Shown here piece by piece: positions 35,599 to 46,920 of a stretch of DNA of 64,000 nucleotides. Under the pieces are notes generated by a model, which was given only the letters and a program-made list of their open reading frames with translations, made no database searches and was not told the DNA's origin. The stretch is from the NCBI GenBank assembly GCA_951804985.1, contig OX638130.1, positions 117,131,593 through 117,195,592 on the forward strand, read 5' to 3'. This DNA is from Dryomyza anilis. Lineage: Eukaryota > Arthropoda > Insecta > Diptera > Dryomyzidae. The position numbers and the translations under genes are program-made. Position 1 is the stretch's first letter. Each line of letters begins with the position of its first letter.

Positions 35599-35829
35599 AG
35601 GGTGTGTGCGAGTTCGACTAAATTGCTGACTAAACTAAATTGTACGGGTTTTCATTCGATCGCCATTCGATAACCGGTAACTGTTTAAGTCCCCAATAAA
35701 TCGATTATCATATGTCGGTTTGCTATCTTCCAATTTAGTTCAATTTAGTTTGATAAATTGAAAAGTAACGCTGCATTACCGAAAAAATTTAGTTCAGTCA
35801 GCAATTTAGTCGAACTCGCACACATCCTT
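35599..35829. mobile_element. MITE with 40-bp inverted ends
   Basis: Left arm GTGTGTGCGAGTTCGACTAA continues through ATTGCTGACTAAACTAAATT. The right arm is its near-perfect complement and ends CTCGCACACATCC. TA borders both ends. The centre (GCCATTCGATAACCGGTAAC) is unique. No coding capacity. Confidence 0.8.
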
Positions 35830-36117
35830 AGCACCATTTGGAATTCAGTTAATATCAACTCAAAACATTCTGAATTACAAATGGAAAGTTATGAATTTCA
35901 TTTGATATTTTTTGAATACCAAATGCTAAGTTATGAATTTCAATTGAGGTAATCGGATAATCAAATGGAATTTTTGAATTACTATTGAAATGTTTGAATT
36001 TAAAATGGAATTTCTGAATTGTAATTGATTTTTCTGAAATAAATTTGTTTTGATATCTGAAAAAGCGTGGTACTTAAGCTATTTCGATTTAAATCAATTT
36101 GGTTAATATCAATTTGT
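35830..36117. repeat. Degenerate 18-20-bp motif region leading into the minisatellite
   Basis: Repeated variants of AATGGAATTTTTGAATT and ATGAATTTCAATTGA. It may be an older or diverged edge of the adjacent array, or an independent simple repeat. Confidence 0.4.
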
Positions 36118-37330
36118 CATTTTTACTAAAAATTCCATTTTTCACTAAAAATTTATTTCTTCACTAATACTTCAATTTTCATTTAATATTAAATTTTTTT
36201 ACTAAAAATTATATTTTTCACTAAAATTAAATTGTTCACTTAAATTAAATTTTTCACTAAAAATTAAAATTTTCACTAAAAATTCAATTTTTCACTAAAA
36301 AATTCAATTTTTCACTAAAAATTCAATTTTTCACTTAAAATTCAATTTTTCACTTAAAATTCAATTTTTCACTAAAATTCAATTTTTCACTAAAAATTCA
36401 AATTTTCACTATAATTTCAATTTTTCACTATAAATTCAATTTTTCACTAAAAATTAAGTTTTTCACTAAAAATTCAATTTTTCACCAAAAATTCAATTTT
36501 TCACTAAAAATTCAATTTTTCACTAAAAATTCAATTTTTCACTAAAAATTCAATTTTTCACTAAAAATTCAATTTTTCACTAAAAATTCAATTTTTCACT
36601 AAAAATTCAATTTTTCACTAAAAATTCAATTTTTCACCAAAAATTCAATTTTTCACTAAAAATTCAATTTTTCACTAAAAATTCAATTTTTCACTAAAAA
36701 TTCAATTTTTCACTAAAAATTCAATTTTTCACTAAAAATTCAATTTTTCACTAAAAATTCAATTTTTCACTAAAAATTCAATTTTTCACTAAAAATTCAA
36801 TTTTTCACTAAAAATTCAATTTTTCACTAAAAATTCAATTTTTCACTAAAAATTAAATTTTTCACCAAAAATTCAATTTTTCACTAAAAATTCAATTTTT
36901 CACTAAAAATTCAATTTTTCACTAAAAATTCAATTTTTCACTAAAAATTCAATTTTTCACTAAAAATTCAATTTTTCACTAAAAATTCAATTTTTCACTA
37001 AAAATTCAATTTTTCACTAAAAATTCAATTTTTCACCAAAAATTCAATTTTTCACTAAAAATTCAATTTTTCACTAAAAATTCAATTTTTCACTAAAAAT
37101 TCAATTTTTCACTAAAAATTCAATTTTTCACTAAAAATTCAATTTTTCACTAAAAATTCAATTTTTCTCTAAAAATTCAATTTTTCACTAAAAATTCAAT
37201 TTTTCTCCAAAAATGTCAATTTTTCACTAATAAATCAATTTTTCACTAAAAATTCAATTATTCACTATACATTCAATTTTTCACTCAAAATTAAATTTTC
37301 ACCAAAAATTAAATTTTCACTAAAAAAAAA
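36118..37330. repeat. 19-bp minisatellite, about 64 units
   Basis: Unit TTTTTCACTAAAAATTCAA, nearly invariant from about 36480 to 37200 and decaying at both edges. A CACC variant sits at 36481, 36633, 36861 and 37032, all separated by exact multiples of 19, so there are no indels over this span. The same unit in the same orientation forms the array at 47936-48672. Confidence 0.95.
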
Positions 37331-39343
37331 AAATTTTGAACTAAAAATTATTTTTTTATTTTGTAATGAATTTCTAAATATTTGATAACAAAAAACAAAG
37401 CAAAAATCTACTTCGATCTAAATAAATTTTCAATACTCTTTCATCGCAAGTTGAAACATGCCAGATAATGATGCATAGAAAAAGTAAATTAAAATTTCAC
37501 ACATATTTCGATTGGTTTTCCCAATTTACCCTGCAGCTATAACAACTACCACACACACGAAAAACATTTTTTGGATTCATAGAGACTTTAGTTTCATTTT
37601 TTCCATCATCATCGTCGTCATCAACATGCCATCGATCTGGCACAGTCATCGTTGTATTGGATAAATGTTTAAATGCAAATTCACTCACAGCTCATTGCCT
37701 AAATTCAGAGCACCATATAATGAAGACATGCTCCATACTCACGCTAGACAGTAAAAAAAAAAACCGCCCCACCCGTCGTGCATTTCTCGTCTATCTATCT
37801 TTTTATGTTGTTTTTCTGGTTTATTGGGCTAATTCAATAACCAACAAAACCGAAGTATTTACCACCACAAAAGCATGTGTAGCATGCATTACACAATATC
37901 CTTGTGTCTCTCTGCATGAGGGTCCTGTTTTTATGTGTGCGAGTATTTCCGATCGGAATCTGCCGCTACGTTTAGACATTTCACACTCAATCAGATAACT
38001 CTGCGGTAGCAAAGAAATTTCTGGACTCATACCAATCGGCGCCGGCAAACACATTGTTGCAAAATATCCTTTTTCCATATGCAAACAAGGACACACCGAC
38101 ACAGACACAGCATGCTACAAAGTTATGCGCACGCTTTAAAGCACAAAACTGCAAAATGTCCTGCAGCATGTTTCAAGCGCTGAGCCTGGCGGCACAAAGG
38201 CAAAGTAACTCATCAGCAAACACGTGGAGATACACCTCAGTTCTACAAGCACAATGGGAGAAGAACTCCGATATACAACAACAACAACTACTACAAAAAA
38301 ACTCACCGACAAAACTCTCCGCAGAAGAGCAGTAAATAAATTCACACATATCCTTGTTACATCATACCGCAATCCATACCAATCTCAACCACATCTTTAT
38401 GCGAAATCCTTACCGTTGTTCAAAACCTACATCGAAACCCCCCCCCCGCCCTTCCTATCAAGACACGCAGCACCCACTAATGGCCTCAACATGGGTTTAT
38501 AACTTTATCAGCATAACGAGTACATTATCCTGGTCTGAACTGACTTCCATGCTGCTGTTGCGGTGTCTTGTTTTTGTGGCATTTAAAAATAACTTTAATG
38601 GAAAATTTATCGATCATATTTTGCAGTATTCGTAACGACAGCACGTTTTGCAGCACGGCAGGAGGCCCTAAAGGATGATCCAAATGTGTAGATAAACAAG
38701 ACATAAAATGGTTTACAAAGAAAAGGATATCAACAGCCACAAATACGGGGAGTATAATGTTTTGTGTGGCCGAGGAAAATGCGCCCAGAATGGTGCTATT
38801 TTTAGTGCAAATAACGTTGTTATGCGAACAAATCTGTTTTATAGGCTTTTTGCACTTCATTAGCTCCGATTTCAATAAGAAGCTATTCTTCGTATTGTCA
38901 GCTGCAGTCGAGAAATCAGTCAATCATATCAAATGCATGCAGATGGAGATTGGGTTAAATAGGTAGAATGGTATTGCAATGAAGTGGAAAGATTATTACG
39001 AAAGGTGTTTTAATATATTAAGGAGATATTGAAGGAATTTGTAGAATAGTCATTTGATTTCTATGATCTATAAACAATCACAAGTATGACAGAAATGGGT
39101 ATAAAAAGTACAAATAGGGTTATATTCATCATCATTTCTAGTTTAAAAATCCGTTAGAACCAAAATCCTACCATTTCCTTTTCTCAAGATATCGTCATTT
39201 ATATTCAATTTCAAAGATTTTTTTCAATGTCTTATCAAAAATATATTACACAGTGCGGAAAATGGCAATTTTTTTAATTGAACTCCTATTTTTTTTCTTT
39301 TGTGCTTGATATGGTCTACTGATAAAAAGTATTGTATGTTCTT
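37331..39343. other. Island with no recognised gene
   Basis: Frames of 90-130 codons on both strands (for example 37657-37998 and 38525-38923) are unassignable. A C run lies at about 38441-38449. No repeats of this window are seen. Confidence 0.4.
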
Positions 39344-39354
39344 ATACCCCTACA

Positions 39355-39886
39355 ATAATAATAATAATACGAGCGTAAAACCTGTGCTGATGTACGGATG
39401 CGAAACGTGGAAAGTAACGGACTCTATTCGACGAAAACTACAGGTATTCATTAACAAATGCTAGCGGAGGATTTGCCGTATTTTCTGGCCCAATACTATC
39501 ACTAATTACGATCTGCTGACACTTACGGTTAACGAACCAATTAACAATGAAATTAAAAGACGAAAATGGAGATGGATAGGACACACATTACGCAAAGATG
39601 ACAACGATATTGCAAAAACGGCTCTTGACTGGAACCCTCAAGGCTTCCGAAGACGAGGGAGACCTTTAAACACATGAATGAGATCTACACATACGAAACA
39701 TCAGTCTCATGGAACATGGCGAGAGATCAAAAGACTCGCACAGGATCGACGACGATGGAAGGAGTTCGTTTCCGCCCTATGCTCCGAATAGGAGCGACAA
39801 CTATTCACATAATGTTAATGTATATGTTGTAATGTAAACGTTAAACATATTATGTAAATACACGTCAAGGAATAAAGAAAAAAAAA
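39355..39886 (+). pseudogene. RTE-type LINE, 5'-truncated, with 11-bp target duplication
   Basis: One frame from 39375 to 39791 (139 codons) encodes the C-terminal end typical of RTE-clade reverse transcriptases: VLMYGCETWK, RRICRIFWPN, EIKRRKWRWIGHTLRK, WNPQGFRRRGRP and RLAQDRRRWKEFVSALC. Two in-frame stops (39462-39464 and 39675-39677, the latter probably at an old Trp codon) kill it. A short 3' tail ends in AATAAAG and an A run. ATACCCCTACA occurs immediately before (39344-39354) and after (39887-39897), a clean target-site duplication. It was dead on arrival through 5' truncation, as most LINE insertions are. Confidence 0.9.
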
Positions 39887-39897
39887 ATACCCCTACA

Positions 39898-40695
39898 CGG
39901 CTGGGTTAGGCCCCATGGGCTCCGAAATAGTTCAAAGGATAACCCATATAGTTTTTCATTTTGTAGCGGCATGGTACATAGTACGTTTATATTGTCTAAG
40001 GAGCGATTATAGGGAACATCTTAAGGATGATTTACACTCAACACTTAAAGTTTGAATCTTAACGATTAACCACTATGTTTAATGGTTTTCTAATAACAAT
40101 CCTTTTAAGGAGTTAGAACCAAAAGAGGAATTCAGAAAAAATGTTCGTCTTTAAAAATGAGCTGGGTCTCTAAACAACTAAATTCTCCAACACATAATAT
40201 TTCTGAAATATAAGCCTTTTATAACGAAAAATAGTTCTAACTTCAATTTTGAATAAAGTCTTATAAATATATATTACAATAATTTTGGTGCAGTAATTCT
40301 TAGTTAAAATTTTGACGTTAATTCCGAAACTGGCATTGGTTTTATTATGTTGGCTCTAGTTTTCAAGATGTAGCCCTCACAGTTTTCCTTTAGTATTATT
40401 AAAACGTTTTTATTAGGTTGCTTTCTTGTCTGTCGGTTCGGTACACATTTTGTACATTATTTTAAACTACCTTCGCGATGAGCTACAGACTTGAGATTTT
40501 AAATATTTCCTCGAACTGGATGACAATGCAATATAATCGTTTTCTTGCCATCCAGTTCATCATGGTTCCATCGCCATGATTCCATATTAAAGACACTTTG
40601 AAACATGAACATTTTTAATTTTAATAATATTAGGCCTTTCAAATTCTGTCTGACGAAAATATAACTGACTCAAAAAAAATAAGAAAAATAAAAAA
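39898..40695. other. Spacer with no recognised gene
   Basis: Unremarkable AT-rich sequence. CATCCAGTTC and its complement occur near 40515 and 40550, giving a weak inverted pair. Confidence 0.4.
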
Positions 40696-40837
40696 TGTGA
40701 AATAAAAAATATTCTTTAATATAAACGTTTTTAAGGTGAATTTTGAGTATGATTTAAAATGAAATGTGGGGCGATATTGGATCCTTAAAGTTCACATTAA
40801 AAACGTTTTATATTACAAAATATTTTTTTATTTCAAA
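40696..40837. repeat. Inverted repeat, possible MITE
   Basis: Arms of about 45 bp (GAAATAAAAAATATTCTTTA then AACGTTTTTAAGGTGAA, and complement) around a 50-bp centre. Flanks give no target duplication. Confidence 0.6.
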
Positions 40838-40911
40838 TTTTTTATTATATTCCAACCAATGACAATAATGATCTTTTCTGCATAGACACGGTCATGATCT
40901 AGTATATCTTA

Positions 40912-41077
40912 TGCCCGTAACTTCAACGAATAGATATCTATTAGTGTTCGTACCTAACAGATATCTCTTACCTATCCGGTGTTTTTACTCCTTAACTATG
41001 CGTTGAAGTTACGAATTTTTGATTACACGATAGATAACTAAGCACCTGTAGATATCTATTCGTTGAAGTTACGGGCA
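40912..41077. mobile_element. MITE, 166 bp, TTA target duplication
   Basis: Both ends read TGCCCGTAACTTCAACGAAT inward and continue identically through AGATATCTA. TTA flanks each side (40909-40911, 41078-41080). A 3-bp TTA duplication is usual for PIF/Harbinger-like elements, among others. The interior has further AGATATCT inverted motifs. Confidence 0.85.
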
Positions 41078-41239
41078 TTAATAGGGTAAATTTCCTCTTA
41101 CCGAGGAGTTAGTAAGACATGTGACCGGTATACAGGATGGCCCGCTTTAGGTTGCAATTATTTTAGGGACTGATTCCCATGTTTATTAGGTGAAAACATG
41201 TTCTAGCGTTATGATCTATTTGGAACACCCAATGATATA

Positions 41240-42467
41240 CAGGGTGTTTTCAAAATTTACTTTAGATAAATTGATACAAACGTATATTTAATTATAACTT
41301 TTACAATTTATAGCCCAAATCAAAAATATTATATTCATTTTACAGATAATCGATCATAGTTTTTAATAAAATTTTAATATAGACATATTAAAAATTTTAT
41401 TAAAAACTATGTGGTGGACTAGGAGATTTTTTTTTTCGTGAAATTAAAAAAAATATTATTTTATTTCAACTTTTTTTCTGTAAAACTCAGTTTTTCTCGA
41501 AATTTTTATCTAATATTTTGTTTATCTTTTTTAATATTTCAATTAGGGCTGTGCGATTAATCGTTTTACCGGAATCGCAATTACGATTAATCAAGAATTC
41601 GATTATTCGTATTTTTCAATTAACCGAAAATACGATTAATCGGTTACTTATAACTTTCAATTAATCAGAATTCAAATGATTTTTATTTGAGAACATAGTA
41701 ATTGCTGTGCACAAAAATATACAAAAAAAAATTTGTTTTTCTTTAAAAAATATTTAATTTAATATACAAATGCCAAATTAGATGCGTAGCAAGTAGAATG
41801 TCGTTATTTATACTCATGCTAAAAACAATTAATCGTATTTCAATTAATCATATTTCTGATTAACCGATTAATAGTTATTTTCATTAATCACAAAAGCTGA
41901 TGAACCGATTAATCGTATTTTCGGTTAATCAAAAAATATGATTAATCGAATAATTGATTAATCGTGATTACGATTAATCAGACTTTCCGGTAAAATGATT
42001 TATCTCACAGCCCTAATTTCAATGTATCATAGTGTAGTAAACAATTTCTTTATACACTATTTTTGTCTCGCACTTAACGTTTTCACTGCAGAACATTCCT
42101 TGTAGTGTTCTCAAAATTCCTTAAAATTCAATTTTATTATAAAAAAATAGTACTTTGTTTTTTTAAGAATACCATTTTATGTATTTATTTTAAGTTTTGC
42201 ACCCAGTTTAAGATACAGGCTGTTTAAGAAATGCATATTACTAATATAACCTAATCAAGAAAAATGGTTAAATTTTTATTTTTGTAATTTTCAACTTTAC
42301 GTACCTTTTAAAAAAGGACGAAAACAGATTTTATTTTATACCAAATTTTCTTGACTAAGTTATGTCAGTAATATGTATTTCTTAAATTGGGTGCAAAATT
42401 AGACATTTTTTTATATTCTTAATTTTGTAGTATTTGTATAATTGACATCTATGAACCACACACCCTG
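41240..42467. mobile_element. TA-flanked DNA element with CAGGGTGT ends, host of a hAT-like MITE
   Basis: Ends CAGGGTGT and ACACCCTG with TA outside each. Removing the inserted element at 41544-42015 leaves about 750 bp. Two internal palindromes are seen: a 26-bp stem at 41355-41411, and arms at about 42185-42240 and 42345-42405 carrying TTTTGCACCCAGTTTAAG. No coding frame remains. TA duplication suits the Tc1/mariner superfamily but the short ends are not decisive. Confidence 0.6.
41544..42015. mobile_element. hAT-like MITE with perfect 8-bp target duplication
   Basis: Ends TAGGGCTGTGCGATTAATCG and complement (right end ...CACAGCCCTA), with TTTTACCGGAA also shared between the arms. ATTTCAAT flanks both sides (41536-41543 and 42016-42023), the 8-bp duplication typical of hAT elements. 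The interior carries more than a dozen copies of ATTAATCG or CGATTAAT in both orientations near each end, plausible transposase binding sites. Non-coding. Confidence 0.9.
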
Positions 42468-42470
42468 TAT

Positions 42471-42898
42471 CCCTTGTAGAAATTTTGGTAGGGCCATGGT
42501 CATGAAGTCATCATGTCATTATTTGATATGAACGGTATATGACGAGGCCCATAATGTCCTTGTAATGCAGTGTCCTGATCATGTATTGACCTCAGGCCAT
42601 GATCATGTACTGATCGGGCAATTTAACATTTTAATATAACCCGACAATTGCGTTGTCTGAGCCCGAGCATAATAGGGTTTCTCTCATTAATCTCGATCAT
42701 TGCCTGATGCTAATTTCATTATCAGGAACAAATAATGTAGCAATGATCGGGAACATTGACTGTTTAGATAATGTAAACCCAGCTATGGTAAGCATGATAA
42801 GGGCATGCAAAGGCAATGATCATATTTTCTCTAATAGGGATTACCCAACGAAAACCCGATCATTTCCCGATGGCGCATCGGGCAAATTTCTACTAGGG
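42471..42898. mobile_element. MITE family C, inverted copy
   Basis: Left end CCCTTGTAGAAATTTTGGTA and right end complementary to CCCTAGTAGAAATTT. The interior is the reverse complement of 6893-7351, with the same CCCGATGGCGCATCGGG motif near the outer end. It abuts the right end of the preceding element with only a few bases between. Confidence 0.85.
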
Positions 42899-42938
42899 AT
42901 ATTCAAGATCAACATCACCTCTTGACTCGATGTTGCTA

Positions 42939-43157
42939 CACCTAGAAAAAAATTCTCTCAAATCCCATTAAAATTGGTCAATAGGACAATTATTAATTTA
43001 ATAGTATACAAAAATAAATCTTTTCATATACACTCAATGGCAATGTCATGGTATTTTCTAGTATTTAATGGTATATTCCGATTAAAATAATAATTTATCC
43101 TATTGACTATTTTTAATAGTAAAAAATTATTGTTTATATAGTATTTTTTTCTGGGTG
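42939..43157. mobile_element. MITE, 219 bp, TA-flanked
   Basis: Ends CACCTAGAAAAAAATTC and complement of CACCCAGAAAAAAATAC, with TA on both sides (42937-42938, 43158-43159). Also shared between the arms are TCAATAGGA and ATTTTTAATAG-type blocks. Probably Tc1/mariner-mobilised. Confidence 0.75.
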
Positions 43158-43159
43158 TA

Positions 43160-44861
43160 TGTCCATCCAATAAGTGAAGTCGTTCGATGGTCGTGCCAAC
43201 TTACCTTACACCATATAACTCTTTGAGAGCCCATAGCTCGTAAAGTATTTAAGATGTAGTTCAAAAATTTAAAACATTTTACAAATATTAACCAGTAGAT
43301 ATATATTCCAACCTTAACCTAAATTGAATTTGTGGGACCTGTATATAACAAATCTCTACCAAAGGGTTTAGGGTATTTTATAGACGGGAACGATCAAATA
43401 TAGATCTACTTGTATGATTTAATTTTCCATATTCGTTAACATTAATTGGTGTAAATTAATTTGATTTCTATTTCAGATGCATTAAGTTTCCTATTAATTT
43501 GATTAAGACCGGGTACAATAACCAATTAAAAAATAAGGGAGCTTTATTAAAAATATGTTTTCAAAAATATTTAATTAAACTAATGAATTCTCAAACACTT
43601 ACCATTTTATGCCTCACTGCATGTCACGCAGTTTCATAATCCCCATTATGAGCACCAAGAGCTAAAAAAATAAATTAAGACTTTATTAGAAAACTTTTAA
43701 AAATTAAAAAAGCCATCATAAAAGTGACGCCATCAAAAGTAATTGACAAAATTCACTCTCAAAAATAATAATAATATGAAAAAAAAAAAACTAATGTCTA
43801 CAACATGACGGAATACAATGTCCTAGAGAAGAACCCCCGCCCCCCTCCAGCAAGATTCAGCTGAAATGAAGTTGCAAATCCTACTTAAATGCTCGCGAAC
43901 GCTGAAAAATAAAAGTCGCGAGCCACTTATAGTGATCAAGAAGGATTCACAGTTTGTAAAAAGAGCATTTAATGGCTTAAAAAAAATAATGTTTTTATAG
44001 CTGCTTCAAATTCTGTCGGGGGTATTTGCAAAAGGAACGACATCCGCGAACACACAAAAGATGACTCAAGGCCTTCTTGTCGACCGACCGACCTTCTTTT
44101 GTGTGCTTTTCTTCGCGTTTTCTTTCTCGAATGCCTTCAAACTATGTGGGGTGAATAAGATAGAATGAGTGTCTGTCTGTCTGTCCGCTTGTTGTCCTTT
44201 GAGTGCCGTGAAAACCGAACAAATCACACCCCATTATTTTGGTGTTTCTTGTTCGGCATTCGGGGGGGACAGCAGCAAAGAATTCCTACGCAGCGTCACT
44301 TTTTCACAGATTTAAAGCAGCTTATCGCGACTTCATTTGAATATTTTGCAAGTATTTTTTGTATTTTTTGTATTTTTGCTCCAAGTGTATTTTTTTTTTC
44401 TTAGAGCAAATTTTTTTTTATGTTCTCGTTAATGCTGTTACGGAGATTTAAGGCATATCTTTTAAATAAATGAAAACAACAACATTGTAATAAAAAGCGC
44501 TATAATAGCTCAAAAGGAACTTTTAAATGGGACCCTTCTGCATTGTGACTGGGCTGGGCTGTTGCGAATAATGAGAGCACTCGAGGACTTTGAGTAAATA
44601 ATGACATTTTAGACGCCTATTTGGAGCTTGACTGGTATTTGCCATATTAGGCGAATTATGTCAGAGATTGTGTTGTAGATTTCACGCCTATGTATGTTTT
44701 TTTTTTCAAGTTCTTGCTTGACGCGTATCCCTTAATGGCAGTTTGTAAATTCTAGGATTATTAGCAACAACTTGTCTTTTTGACATTATAGTGATGGGCG
44801 TATTATTTAAATGTGATCGAATTGAAATTTATAATAAGACTAATTTCTGAAAAATCAACAG
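43160..44861. other. Island with no recognised gene
   Basis: A frame at 44165-44404 begins at GTCTGTCTGTC simple sequence and is not recognised. No repeats of this window are seen. Confidence 0.4.
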
Positions 44862-46920
44862 GTGGATCCAGTTCATATTTTGCAGGGTTAGTCGTACTCT
44901 CGTTCTTGCTGCAAGAGTCTTGCATTTCCTGCTATTTTTTATACCCTACACTAAGAGTGAAAGGATATATTCAGTTTGGTACGCCGTTTGTAACACCCTG
45001 AAGGAAGCATCTCCGGTATGGAAAAGTATATATATTCTTGATCAGTATGATCTCCAGCATGATCTCCAGCATGATCTCCTGTCCGTCTGTCTGTACGTCT
45101 GTCTGTATGTTGAAATCTTGATTATAGAAAAAATAAAAAAGCTAAATAAATGAAACTCCTAATTTAGATTACTTATATATCTACGCTGTCTGTTAGTGAA
45201 AATGGGCATGATCAGTCTATTGTGACCTGTGAACCGCCCACTTAAATTCAAATACCTCATATAAAACATTCATCTACTGGTGAATTTTACTGTATACGTG
45301 CATATGTAAACTTTTTTGGTCAAATATATATTGACTTCATGCTCAAATGCATGAAAATAATGTTTTCCCCCCAAACGACTTGTGGTTAAAAAAAAAAATT
45401 CGGTACACTTACCCATTTGTAAATATGGGTATCAAATGAATGGAAATTCTTCAGCGATTGAAAGTTTGTATTTATTTTCAGGATTCGTATACCCTGGTGA
45501 CCTATATACCACTTTGAATGGTAACCATACATATGTGCAGGGTATTTATAGTCGGGTTAGGTTATGATAATCCTAACTATCATAATAACGCATACTATAA
45601 AATGTCCCTACTTTAAAATTTCCCATGTGATCTAACCTTCCCAACTGGTTTGTTCTTGCATAGTGTGCTTGAACTTGTTCTTGCATGGTTGATCTCTGAA
45701 AGAACACAACTGATCTATCTCAGAAATTTTGTGAATAGATTCGGTACAGATCCGGGGAATAGAATCTAATCTTATACTGTACTACTTCAGGTTTCTTTAG
45801 TATCACGACATGGTTGTGTTGTTCCTTCTTTTGCAAAGTCGTTCTTGTTCTTGCATCGGCAGCTCGATCTAGTTCAAATTTTGCAGGCTTGGTCTTACTC
45901 TCGTTTTTGCTGCAAGAGTCTTGCATTTTTGCTATTTTTTGTTCTTGCATAGTGTGCTTGAACTTGTTCTTGCATAGTTGATCTCTAAAAGAACACAACT
46001 GATCTATCTCAGAAATTTTGTGAATAGATCCGGAATAGATCCGGGGAATAGAATATAATCTTATACTGTACTACTTCAGGTTTCTTTAGTATCACGACAT
46101 GGTTGTATTGTTCTTTCTTTTGCAAAGTCGTTCTTGTTCTTGCATCGGCAGGTCGATCTAGTTCAAATTTTGCAGGGTTGGCCTTACTCTCGTTTTTGCT
46201 GCAAGAGTCTTGCATTTCTTGCTATTTTTTGTTCTTGCATAGTGTGCTTGAACTTGTTCTTGCATATGTTGATCTCTAAAAGAACACAACTGATATATCT
46301 CAGAAATTTTGTGAATAGATCCGGGGAATAGAATCTTATCTTATACTGTACTACTTCAGGTTTCTTTAGTATCACGACATGGTTGTATTGTTCCTTCTTT
46401 TGCAAAGTCGTTATTGTTCTTGCATCGGAAGGTCGATCCAGTTCATATTTTGCAGAGTTAGTCTTACTCTCGTTCTTGCTGAAGAAGTCTTGCATTTCTT
46501 GCAATTTTTCTGTTCTTGCATAGTGTGCTTGAACTTGTTCTTGCATGGTTGATCTCTGAAAGAACACAACTGATCTATCTCAGAAAATTTGTGAATAGAT
46601 CCGGAATATATCCGTAGAATAGAATCTAATCTTTTACTGTACTACTTCAGGTTTCTGTAGTATCACGACATAGTTGTATTGTTCCTTCTTTTACAGAGTC
46701 GTTCTTGTTTTTGCATCGGCAGATTGATCCAGTTCATATTTGGCAGGGTTAGTCTTACTCTCGTTGCTGAAGAAGTCTTGCATTTTTAGATCAGTATCTA
46801 TCTTAGAAATTTTGCTGAAAAAGTCTTTGCATTTCTTGCTATTTTTTTTGTTGCATGGTTAACCTCTGAAAGAACACATACTGATCTATCTTAAAAATTT
46901 TGTAAATAGATCCGGAATTT
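44862..46920. repeat. 289-bp tandem array, about 4.5 units, split by family A
   Basis: TGTTCTTGCATAGTGTGCTT marks unit starts at 45651, 45940, 46230 and 46511 (spacings 289, 290, 281). A last degenerate unit runs to about 46920. A partial unit at 44862-44940 lies before an inserted family A element. On the minus strand each unit can encode the same peptide of about 70-90 residues (KNESKT, ELDRPADARTRTTLQKKEQ, HVVILKKPEVVQYKI), but unit length is not a multiple of three, so the frame shifts from unit to unit. The peptide is unknown to me. Confidence 0.85.
44941..45650 (+). mobile_element. Helitron-like non-autonomous element (family A), complete copy
   Basis: Inserted in a T run of the 289-bp array, so its borders can be read by comparison with uninterrupted units. 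It runs from ATACCCTACACTAAGAGTG to TTCCCAACTGGTT, about 710 bp. In order it holds the 5' end, a core of CTGTCCGTCTGTCTGTACG near 45080, the inverted partner of the 5' end (GTGCAGGGTATTTATAG at about 45536), and the 3' tail CCCATGTGATCTAACC. No target duplication beyond T, as expected of Helitron-type insertion between T and T. Confidence 0.8.

Noticed and set aside
36118..37330. 19-bp array as a CRISPR-like array
   Set aside because: Units are directly contiguous with no spacers, and the setting is eukaryotic.
40912..41077. Hairpin as a microRNA precursor
   Set aside because: Target duplication and matching ends identify it as a MITE.
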